DNA of 64,000 bases from Chryseobacterium cucumeris. GTDB lineage: Bacteria > Bacteroidota > Bacteroidia > Flavobacteriales > Weeksellaceae. The position numbers and the translations under genes were made by a program. A model generated the notes under the pieces. It did not search any database. It saw only the letters and a program-made list of their open reading frames with translations, and was not told the origin of the DNA. The stretch lies in the NCBI RefSeq assembly GCF_001593385.1, contig NZ_LUVZ01000023.1:547596-611595 (forward strand). Reading direction: 5' to 3'. Below are positions 57,766 to 64,000 of the stretch, piece by piece (position 1 is the first letter of the stretch; every line of letters starts with the position of its first letter).

Positions 57766-59535
57766 TTATTTCTCATACTGTAAGGTTTCAATTAAAAAAC
57801 TAATTGCGCTCTCCACATTCGCATCACTGAAAATCGTTCGCTCCAACTTCGCCTCCCATTCTTTTTCAGATTTTATAATGTCCAAAACATTGGTTGAAGT
57901 AAACTCAATATTCTTTTTAGAAAGCTCTATCAAACTATTATCAACTGTTGCCAAAAGCTCCAGTTCATCATTAGACTTAAATTTAAACTTTGTAACAAGC
58001 CAATCCAAATCGGCTATTTGCCAGTAGTTGGAAAAGTATTTTTTAGCATCATCTATCTTTTCGGCAACTACAAATCCTGTCGTACCTTTATCTCCTTTCC
58101 AGTTTTGTATGTATTTGCTATTTAGCGCAATCTTTTCAGGACCGCCGTATTTTGTTTTTGGGTTGTAAGGTCCTGCAGCTTTTCTCAGATAATCCTGAAT
58201 TTTATTGTCTGAATATCTGTGAAAAAGATAAGAAAGCTTGGTATATCTTTTTCTACCCAAAGGGAATTTTTCGCTACCAAATCTTTCAGTTAAACATGCA
58301 ATCAAAACGGCTTCTTTAAATTCTTTTGGAGCTTCTTTTTTAGGTTGTTCTAACGGAATGATTTTAGCCTCAATTGGTTTTGTTTCTAAACTCTCTACAT
58401 CAATTATCCCCATCATTAAACGTGGTAACAAAATATCCCGAGTCTCTCGTAAATGTTTGTTTTGAGATTGAAGATTTTCTTTAATAACATATAATGGCGC
58501 ACAGTAATCATCAAACTTCTTTATTAGAGTATGAATTGGTTTGATAATTTCTTTATTGTATGCTGCATCCCGATTTAAACCAGGGACAGCAGCATCATTA
58601 TTGACAAAAGTTAAGCTTTTTATCAAATAGTAAAGATATTTTAAGCTTAACTCGCTTGTCGCATAATAAACCGTATCAATTGGATAAAAGTTATTATTTT
58701 CAAAATGAACTGATCCAACATTCCCTTTTCTTCCTATTATTAATCCTGGACCTTTTACTAGATAATCAATATGAGTACCAACAACTCCAGATGAGCCATA
58801 TACATTAAATTCACCTTCAATTCTAACTTCTTGTTTTAATGCTTTACCATAATTAAGGACGAGAACATCTCTAAGTTTTGCAATACTCCACCCTTCCGGC
58901 AAACCATTCTCATCAAAAACCGCAGTCTCATAACCCGGAAAACGCATCCGAACAAACCATTCCTCGTAGGTTTGTTGTGCCATTTCTTCTAAAATTTTTA
59001 TACGCTTTAGGTTATTCTCTATCAAATCATCATAACCAGATAAAATGTTGGCAATTTTGCGTTGAGTTTCTTTATTTCCAGGAACACATATTTTGATTGC
59101 ACAGAAATTTGATTTACTGACGTGGTGTCTACCAGAAGCGGTACCTGGGTTGGCATTTTCAACTTTTGGAAGATTTATTTTCATTAAATAAAATATAAAG
59201 TCCTCATCATACAATTCTGTATTAGGAATTATAACATTCACAGACTGATTAGTAAAACACCATTGGTCAGCCTGAAACATTTTTTCGCCAACAGTTCCAA
59301 TAGTTACTACTCCTGTTGCTTTGGGCGGTATGTAAGAATTTTTATATTTTTTAAAGGCTTTTTCTGAATAATTTTCTTCCCAAGTAGTTACATATCTTCG
59401 CCCGACTTCCATATCAGTAGGCTTAATGAAAGGATAACTGCCTCCATAATTATCTTTGTCATTCTTTGGTGGTGTATTTCCTGTAACTACTTTTCCTAAA
59501 TCACCGATTGTTATCTCTTTCCAACTTTCTCTCAT
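57766..59535 (-). CDS. hsdS: Type I specificity subunit with additional C-terminal domain
   Basis: A 589-residue specificity subunit, well above the usual 400-450. TRD1: residues about 1-160 (start WKEITIGDLGKVVTGNTPPK); central helix with QRKIANILSGYDDLIENN; TRD2: about 215-340 (LPEGWSIAKLRDVLVLNYGK); second helix with NKHLRETRDILLPRLMMG near 365. Then comes an extension of about 190 residues that I do not recognise (ACLTERFGSEKFPLGRKRYT near its start). It overlaps hsdM by four bases. The two TRDs set the bipartite recognition site; the sequence of that site cannot be read. Confidence 0.92.
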   Translation of the reverse strand: MRESWKEITIGDLGKVVTGNTPPKNDKDNYGGSYPFIKPTDMEVGRRYVTTWEENYSEKAFKKYKNSYIPPKATGVVTIGTVGEKMFQADQWCFTNQSVNVIIPNTELYDEDFIFYLMKINLPKVENANPGTASGRHHVSKSNFCAIKICVPGNKETQRKIANILSGYDDLIENNLKRIKILEEMAQQTYEEWFVRMRFPGYETAVFDENGLPEGWSIAKLRDVLVLNYGKALKQEVRIEGEFNVYGSSGVVGTHIDYLVKGPGLIIGRKGNVGSVHFENNNFYPIDTVYYATSELSLKYLYYLIKSLTFVNNDAAVPGLNRDAAYNKEIIKPIHTLIKKFDDYCAPLYVIKENLQSQNKHLRETRDILLPRLMMGIIDVESLETKPIEAKIIPLEQPKKEAPKEFKEAVLIACLTERFGSEKFPLGRKRYTKLSYLFHRYSDNKIQDYLRKAAGPYNPKTKYGGPEKIALNSKYIQNWKGDKGTTGFVVAEKIDDAKKYFSNYWQIADLDWLVTKFKFKSNDELELLATVDNSLIELSKKNIEFTSTNVLDIIKSEKEWEAKLERTIFSDANVESAISFLIETLQYEK

Positions 59536-61130
59536 AATTTAAAAGCTTGAATTTGGTTCATCAATTGGTTAGCTTCGGTATTCAGTTCAGCTAATTCGCT
59601 GTGCAATTCCTGCATTCTGGCTTTGTAATCAAACTCCATATCAATATCAATGCTTACCCCCACATATCGTCCTGGTGTAAGGCTATAATCCTGTTCTGAC
59701 ACTTCATCCAAATCCACCACTTTGCACAAACCTTCTACATCACGATATATTCCTTCAGGGAAATGCTCGTTAAACCAAGAATTGTCTGTTGCGACTTCAG
59801 GAACTTCACCTCGGTATAATGCCATTATAGCTGTTAATCCTTCCAATTGCTCAGGAGAAAAATCATTAATCGTAGTGCTTATCTTTCGATAAACATTACG
59901 GGCATCGATCATCAGTATTTTATTTTTGTTTTCTTTTCGCTTACCCTTATCAAAAAACCATAAATGGCAAGGAAGCGAACGAGTATAGAAAAAGTTGTTC
60001 CCGATAGAAACGATACAGTCAACATTTCTTGTTTTTACCAATTCTTCACGAATCCGTTTTTCAGCATTTCCAGCATCAGTTGCTGAAGATGCCATTACAA
60101 AACCAGCCCTTCCAGTTGGGTTCAGATACGACATAAAATATTGTATCCAAAGATAATTCGCATTTCCAATTGTTCCTTTACCAGTCAGTGGTGCACCAAA
60201 AGGTAGACGTTTATCTTCTGCTAAAAATTTATTCTTAGCATCAACTTTGTCAACATTAAAAGGTGGATTTGCCATCAGGAAATCACACTTTCCAAATAAT
60301 TCGTGCGGATCACTGTAAAAAGAGTTATTATTAGCGATACTACCGTTTATTCCGTGGATGGCTAAGTTCATTTTAGCAAGACGAGTGGTATTGCTTTTAT
60401 ATTCTGTACCGAAAACTTTTATGGCTTCGTTTACTTTTTTATTCTGATGATCTTTGATAAAATGGGCGGTTTGTACAAACATACCTCCCGAACCACAAGC
60501 AGGATCGTGAATAATCCCGTGATCCGGTTGAATAAAATTAACTATTAGTTGCACTAATGAGGGGGGTGTGAAGAATTCACCTCCTTCTTGTGCACCGGCT
60601 CCCATCATTGAAAGTTTCATCAGGAAATATTCATATACTCTTCCAAAGACATCTCCTTTCGCTTTTTGAACTGAGTCACTATTAAAAATACGGATCAGAT
60701 TTGCCAGTAAATTATTATCTGAATCATCTTCAGGAGTCAGCTCCTGATAATTTTTAGGAAGAATACCTGCCAGTTCTTCATATTCAGCTTCTATAAGCTT
60801 CATTGCAGAGTTTACAGCTTCGGCTAAATCTTCGCTTTCCGGTAAGTTGGCAAGATGGGTATACTGTGCTTTTTCCGGTAAAAACATTGCGCCAAGAGCC
60901 ACATAATCATCTTTCGTAGCATCACGGCGTTTTTTAGTACGAGGATTTATGGGTAGTATTTCTTGTAATTTATCTTTTGCTTCTAAATATTTATTTTCAG
61001 CAAAACGCAATAAAATTAATCCTAATAGCGGATCTTTATATTCAGCAGCAGTCAACTTTGAATTAGCTCTTAATTCATCAGCTGCTTCCCAAAGCTCTAC
61101 TTCGAGTTGTTTAATATCTTTTTGAGTCAT
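59532..61130 (-). CDS. hsdM: Type I DNA methyltransferase, M subunit
   Basis: A 532-residue N6-adenine methyltransferase. Motif I DPACGSGGMFV near residue 208 and motif IV NPPF near 288 (LMANPPFNVDKVD) are intact. The N-terminal HsdM_N helical part (start DIKQLEVELWEAADELR) and the C-terminal helix used to bind HsdS are present. It is the first structural gene of the defence operon, about 140 bases after the small HTH regulator gene. Confidence 0.95.
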   Translation of the reverse strand: MTQKDIKQLEVELWEAADELRANSKLTAAEYKDPLLGLILLRFAENKYLEAKDKLQEILPINPRTKKRRDATKDDYVALGAMFLPEKAQYTHLANLPESEDLAEAVNSAMKLIEAEYEELAGILPKNYQELTPEDDSDNNLLANLIRIFNSDSVQKAKGDVFGRVYEYFLMKLSMMGAGAQEGGEFFTPPSLVQLIVNFIQPDHGIIHDPACGSGGMFVQTAHFIKDHQNKKVNEAIKVFGTEYKSNTTRLAKMNLAIHGINGSIANNNSFYSDPHELFGKCDFLMANPPFNVDKVDAKNKFLAEDKRLPFGAPLTGKGTIGNANYLWIQYFMSYLNPTGRAGFVMASSATDAGNAEKRIREELVKTRNVDCIVSIGNNFFYTRSLPCHLWFFDKGKRKENKNKILMIDARNVYRKISTTINDFSPEQLEGLTAIMALYRGEVPEVATDNSWFNEHFPEGIYRDVEGLCKVVDLDEVSEQDYSLTPGRYVGVSIDIDMEFDYKARMQELHSELAELNTEANQLMNQIQAFKL

Positions 61131-61271
61131 ATTAACCTGTTAAAAACCAAACAAATATAATTTTATAAAATTCTGGTTTAGAATTTATAAAAATATAGCA
61201 ATTTATTTAAGTTTAGAACACTTAATAGATGATTCTTTACAATTAATATCTACTTTTTTTAATCGTAAACA

Positions 61272-61496
61272 TTACTTTAATTTAAAATCAAACAATTCTT
61301 GTGGATGCACATCTAGACCTTTGGCTAATTCTTGAACAGTTGAGATTCTAAGATCTACTTCACCTTTTTCTATTTTACTAATATTACTATGATCCACATC
61401 ACATTTTTGAGCCAACTCTCTATAACTTAAATTTAGCTTTTTCCTAAACATCTCCACTCTCTTACCAAATGCTATTCTAAATTCTAATTTATCCAT
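61272..61496 (-). CDS. Small XRE-type HTH regulator
   Basis: A 74-residue protein of the Cro/C1 HTH type: MFRKKLNLSYRELAQKCDV and DHSNISKIEKGEVDLRIST form the helix-turn-helix, and VQELAKGLDVHPQELFDF completes the fold. Its size agrees with controller (C) proteins of restriction-modification systems. It is upstream of hsdM on the same strand and thus the likely regulator of the operon, delaying restriction until methylation is complete. Its own promoter would be back-to-back with the promoter at 61583. Confidence 0.88.
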   Translation of the reverse strand: MDKLEFRIAFGKRVEMFRKKLNLSYRELAQKCDVDHSNISKIEKGEVDLRISTVQELAKGLDVHPQELFDFKLK

Positions 61497-61582
61497 TGCA
61501 GTTAACTTTGAATAGACAAATTGATGAGATTTAAATAAATTTTTGTAGTTTAATTAGCCTACATTAAGAAAAATGTTTTATA

Positions 61583-61615
61583 TTTGACAAATAAGTTACA
61601 ATAAAGGTAACTTTG
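61583..61615 (+). promoter_or_regulatory. Consensus promoter for the leader RNA and sigma/dCas12f genes
   Basis: TTTG at 61583-61586, a 21-base spacer, and TAACTTTG at 61608-61615: a full Bacteroidota promoter. Transcription should begin near 61622, almost 300 bases before the sigma start, so a long folded RNA would be made first. Confidence 0.75.
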
Positions 61616-61621
61616 CGATAC

Positions 61622-61830
61622 TTCAATAATAATAATCGAAGCTATTGCTTAGATTCTCGACTAGAAAACTGGTAATTTTTATGTGTACGGGAAGATAAGT
61701 AAATTAGCTCACGACCGCGGCGTGGGCTCTCTTATCGTACACGGGTATACCAGTGCCTCTAGTCTGTAAGTTGAGTTCCACGCCTTTCTTTTGGGCAAAA
61801 TGTAGTGAGTGAGTATTATTGGTGTAGAGA
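61622..61830 (+). ncRNA. Strongly folded leader RNA, candidate guide-RNA scaffold
   Basis: Downstream of the promoter is a nested hairpin: GTGTACG (61682-61688) with CGTACAC (61736-61742), inside it ATAAG with CTTAT, and at the tip AGCTCACG with CGTGGGCT around a seven-base loop. Further on come a GCC / GGC hairpin around TTTCTTTTG and the G-rich repeat AGTGAGTGAGTATT. The order AGTGC then GTAAG in 61750-61775 recalls the conserved AGTGC...GTAAC core of Cas12f tracrRNAs. Together with the dCas12f gene on the same transcript this suggests a guide scaffold or tracrRNA; ends and role are unproven. A cis-regulatory leader is the alternative. Confidence 0.55.
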
Positions 61831-61915
61831 ATTCATCTTATAAATCGAAGCAGTTCTTCAAGTGATTGTCAAATCTTATGCACTGCTTATGAAAAGAACA
61901 AACTCCTTACCCCGA

Positions 61916-62704
61916 ATGCTAAACGATCATCAGTTATATGAACTGCTGAAAAAAGGCAATCCCACCTCATTAGAACATATCCATTTACGCTACAAAAGAC
62001 TCCTTTTCTGGATCGGAAAACAAATGCTTGAGGATGATTTTGTCGTGGAAACGCTGGTGCAGGATACATTTCTTAAACTCTGGCTAAACCGTGATTCGAT
62101 TGAAACTCCAAATCATATTCTTGGCTTTTTACGGTTTGTTCTGAAAAGAGACTGCATAACTTATTTCAATACTCCAAAGAATAAATTTGCACGCTTAACA
62201 GCTTCACTTGAAAGTTTTGAAAATTATCAAGATTATCTTGTAGGATATGATCCTCTGCAAGACAAAGAACATCTACTTCAGCAGGAGTCCGATCAAAAAG
62301 ATTTTGATGAGGTCTATAAGATCTTAAAGGTAATAAATCCCAAAAGAAAGCATCTTATTGAGCTATGCCTTCAATATGGCTTCCGATACAAACCTATTGC
62401 AGAAGCAATGGGAAGCAGTGTGAAAGATATAAGCAATGAGGTAAATAGGGCAATAGATGATCTAAGAAAAATCCTAAAGGAAAGTTCTAATGACAGGCTA
62501 ACTATTAAATCTCAGAACAATAAGGTTCAACAAGGAGAACTCAGCAGTCAACAAATTGAAATTATGAAAAGAAGATTCGATAAGAAATCTTCATTTGCAG
62601 TCATTGCACGAGAACTTAACCTTTCTGAAAAAGAAGTGCATCAAGATTTTCTTTGTGCCTATCAATATTTGCAGAATCGGAAAAACTCTGAAATACCTGT
62701 TTGA
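61916..62704 (+). CDS. ECF-like sigma factor with an additional C-terminal HTH
   Basis: A 262-residue sigma-70-family protein. The start at 61916 (MLNDHQLYELLKKG) matches the usual beginning of Bacteroidota ECF sigma factors; ATG 61889 and GTG 61862 are in frame upstream. Region 2: residues 1-88 with VVETLVQDTFLKLWLNRD. Region 4: about 130-187 with HLIELCLQYGFRYKPIAEAM. Beyond region 4 there is an extension of about 75 residues with a second HTH-like unit (FAVIARELNLSEKEVHQDFL, about 227-246) that ordinary ECF factors (about 180-200 residues) lack. The stop is one base before the dCas12f start, so the two are co-translated. In dCas12f-sigma systems the sigma is recruited by dCas12f and guide RNA. 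No anti-sigma gene is next to it. Confidence 0.85.
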   Translation: MLNDHQLYELLKKGNPTSLEHIHLRYKRLLFWIGKQMLEDDFVVETLVQDTFLKLWLNRDSIETPNHILGFLRFVLKRDCITYFNTPKNKFARLTASLESFENYQDYLVGYDPLQDKEHLLQQESDQKDFDEVYKILKVINPKRKHLIELCLQYGFRYKPIAEAMGSSVKDISNEVNRAIDDLRKILKESSNDRLTIKSQNNKVQQGELSSQQIEIMKRRFDKKSSFAVIARELNLSEKEVHQDFLCAYQYLQNRKNSEIPV

Positions 62705-62705
62705 T

Positions 62706-63800
62706 ATGGAGAAATCTACGATGACACTTACCCGAAAAATTCAGTTGCTGATTAATGTTCCAACAAATCAAAAAAATGAAATGTGGGAAAAACTGTATAG
62801 GTATCAGAACCGTTGTTTCCTAGCGGCCAACTTAATAGCTTCCCATTTGTATGTTCAGGAAATGATAAAGGATTTCTTTTACCTCACCGAAGAAATCCAA
62901 TACAAGTTAGCTGATGAAAAAAAAGATCAGATGGGAATGTTTAACCGTTCGAAAACTAACACTACAGCACGAATGATTTATGACCGATTTAAAGGTGAAA
63001 TCCCCACAGATATTCTGGGAAGCCTGAACAATACTATTCAATCAACCTTCTCTAAAAATAAAGCCGATTATTGGCAGGGAACAAAATCACTGAGAAATTT
63101 TAAAAAAGACATTCCAATACCCCTTCCGGTTAAATGCATCAGCAAAATGAGATATGACGAAGAAACGAAAGCGTTTTGTTTTAATATGTTTGCGATACCT
63201 GTAAAAACATACTTAGGAAAGGACTTCTCTGATAAGCGTCTAATAATGGAACGCCTCCTAAAAGATAAAATAAAACTTTGCACTTCACAGATACAACTGA
63301 AAGACAGGAAAATCTTCTGGCTTGCAGTTTTTGAATTTGAAAAGGAAGAACATCTTTTAAAACCTGAAATTATTGCGGAAGCTTCCCTATCTCTGGAACA
63401 TCCGATTGTCGCAAAAGCTAACAATACGCGAATTAATATCGGCTCAAAGGAGGAGTTTTTGTATCGCAGACTTGCAATTCAGGCAAGTCAAAAAAGGATT
63501 CAAGATGGCATAGCCTATGCCCGTTCAGGAAATGGAGCTAAACGCAAACAGAAGGCATTGTATAAAACAGAAAATCTTGAAAGCAGATATGTAAGTCATA
63601 GACTTCATTTGTACAGCCGAAAGCTTATCGATTTCTGTATCAAGCAAAAGGCAGGCACACTTGTTCTCAAAAATCAGGAAGACAAAATAGGAATTGCAAA
63701 AGAACAGGAATTTGTGCTTCGCAACTGGAGTTATTATGAATTGCAGACCAAAATAAAATACAAAGCAGAAAAGGCAGGCATCGAATTGATTATTGGATAG
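62706..63800 (+). CDS. dcas12f: Nuclease-dead Cas12f homologue (dCas12f)
   Basis: A 364-residue protein starting at ATG 62706. Residues 120-142 (WQGTKSLRNFKKDIPIPLP) and 250-364 align by eye with Cas12f: FLYRRLAIQASQK, GNGAKRKQKAL, HLYSRKLIDFCIKQKAGTLV and NWSYYELQTKIKYKAEKAGI match the corresponding blocks of Un1Cas12f1. The RuvC-I Asp (IDVGVKSP in Cas12f) is Ser227 in ASLSLEHP; the RuvC-II Glu (QMENLE) is Lys322 in LVLKNQE; the chain ends at ELIIG, before the zinc finger and RuvC-III Asp. It cannot cut DNA by the known mechanism but may bind guide RNA and DNA. Co-translation with a sigma factor points to RNA-guided transcription. Distinct from TnpB: no transposon ends or TnpA nearby. Confidence 0.85.
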   Translation: MEKSTMTLTRKIQLLINVPTNQKNEMWEKLYRYQNRCFLAANLIASHLYVQEMIKDFFYLTEEIQYKLADEKKDQMGMFNRSKTNTTARMIYDRFKGEIPTDILGSLNNTIQSTFSKNKADYWQGTKSLRNFKKDIPIPLPVKCISKMRYDEETKAFCFNMFAIPVKTYLGKDFSDKRLIMERLLKDKIKLCTSQIQLKDRKIFWLAVFEFEKEEHLLKPEIIAEASLSLEHPIVAKANNTRINIGSKEEFLYRRLAIQASQKRIQDGIAYARSGNGAKRKQKALYKTENLESRYVSHRLHLYSRKLIDFCIKQKAGTLVLKNQEDKIGIAKEQEFVLRNWSYYELQTKIKYKAEKAGIELIIG

Positions 63801-63804
63801 CCAA

Positions 63805-63883
63805 GAACAACGAGGGTGCTTGTACACCCGCAGGGTGAGGTCTTGAACACTCACTAAATACTCACTAGTATATTGAATTAGTC
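63805..63883 (+). ncRNA. Candidate guide-RNA 3' segment or repeat downstream of dCas12f
   Basis: Directly after the dCas12f stop is GGGTG (63814-63818), CACCC (63825-63829), GGGTG (63833-63837): the middle arm can pair with either side, a switch- or pseudoknot-like arrangement. Next is GTCTTGAAC, like the ...GAAC/CAAC ends of Cas12f repeats, and then ACTCACTAAAT ACTCACTAGTA, an eight-base direct repeat at 11-base spacing. AATACTCACT (63857-63866) is the exact complement of AGTGAGTATT in the leader RNA (61808-61817). It could be a repeat-guide unit. An inserted element may have replaced what followed. Confidence 0.4.
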
Positions 63884-63940
63884 AATACTTAATCTGACAG
63901 TTATAATCAAATTAAATAACTTTAAAACAGATTAAGTATT
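63884..63940. repeat. 13-base inverted repeat before the transposase gene
   Basis: AATACTTAATCTG (63884-63896) and CAGATTAAGTATT (63928-63940) are perfect inverted copies 31 bases apart, the second abutting the ATG. The left copy may belong to the terminal inverted repeat of the insertion sequence and the right copy to its control region. Confidence 0.65.
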
Positions 63941-64000
63941 ATGACAACACAACAAAAAATTATCAAAAACAAGCTAGGCGTACTTGAATTAGCACAACAT
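63941..64000 (+). mobile_element. 5' end of an IS481-like transposase gene
   Basis: Only 20 codons are in the window: MTTQQKIIKNKLGVLELAQH. This is the characteristic opening of IS481-type transposases of flavobacteria, which continue with an HTH that starts around LGNVSKAC. The inverted repeat just upstream supports an insertion-sequence end. The remainder is outside the window. Confidence 0.6.

Noticed and set aside
62595..62705. An earlier start for dCas12f inside the sigma gene
   Set aside because: The 37 extra residues are out-of-frame sigma sequence; the ATG at 62706 right after the sigma stop is the natural start.
62706..63800. Reading the protein as an active TnpB of an IS200/IS605 element
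   Set aside because: Catalytic residues and the zinc finger are missing, there is no TnpA or hairpin transposon end, and the best residue matches that I see are to Cas12f blocks.
63849..63867. Two ACTCACTA units as a CRISPR array
   Set aside because: Only two short copies at 11-base spacing with no spacer-length gap; this is not an array. No Cas1 or Cas2 gene is present.

Overview
The window looks like a Bacteroidota chromosome segment of the Flavobacteriia, most like Chryseobacterium and relatives. The evidence is AT-rich DNA, TTTG / TAnnTTTG promoters, two type IX secretion (T9SS) sorting tails, ECF-type sigma architecture, DUF4840-like lipoproteins and flavobacterial small lipoproteins. 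The species cannot be named from sequence alone.

Layout. 1-2334: edge of a restriction-modification locus (cytosine-5 methyltransferase plus a MORC/MutL-like GHKL ATPase cut by the window edge). 2792-9621: AraC regulator followed by a chaperone/usher-like surface fibre locus (two pilin-like subunits, chaperone-like protein, tip-like protein, usher-like outer-membrane protein). 9831-27663: an 18-kb operon for a secondary lipid or polyketide, with two PUFA-synthase-like megasynthases, an ACP, an alpha/beta hydrolase, a fused double glycosyltransferase, two condensation-type acyltransferases and a membrane protein. A tiny upstream ORF mimics the start of the first synthase. 28886-42603: ordinary flavobacterial genes (hydrolase, glutaminase, two T9SS-exported proteins, SnoaL-like protein, AraC, lipoproteins). 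42776-46800: an ImmA/IrrE peptidase fused to a restriction-nuclease-like domain, then small genes, three of them decayed. 47505-61496: a dense minus-strand defence operon in which type I R-M (HsdM, HsdS, HsdR) is interleaved with HNH, McrB, McrC and a Septu-like PtuA/PtuB pair, headed by a small HTH regulator.

The most exciting locus is 61583-63883: a consensus promoter, a strongly folded leader RNA, an ECF-like sigma factor with an additional C-terminal HTH, and, one base later, a Cas12f homologue. That homologue has lost its RuvC-I Asp (Ser227) and RuvC-II Glu (Lys322), and ends before the zinc finger and RuvC-III Asp. This is the gene layout of RNA-guided transcription, in which a nuclease-dead Cas12f recruits a dedicated sigma factor and RNA polymerase to a guide-specified site; I recall recent reports of dCas12f-sigma pairs in Bacteroidota. 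The guide and its target are not proven here; two candidate RNA segments are described. An IS481-like transposase gene begins immediately downstream and runs off the window.
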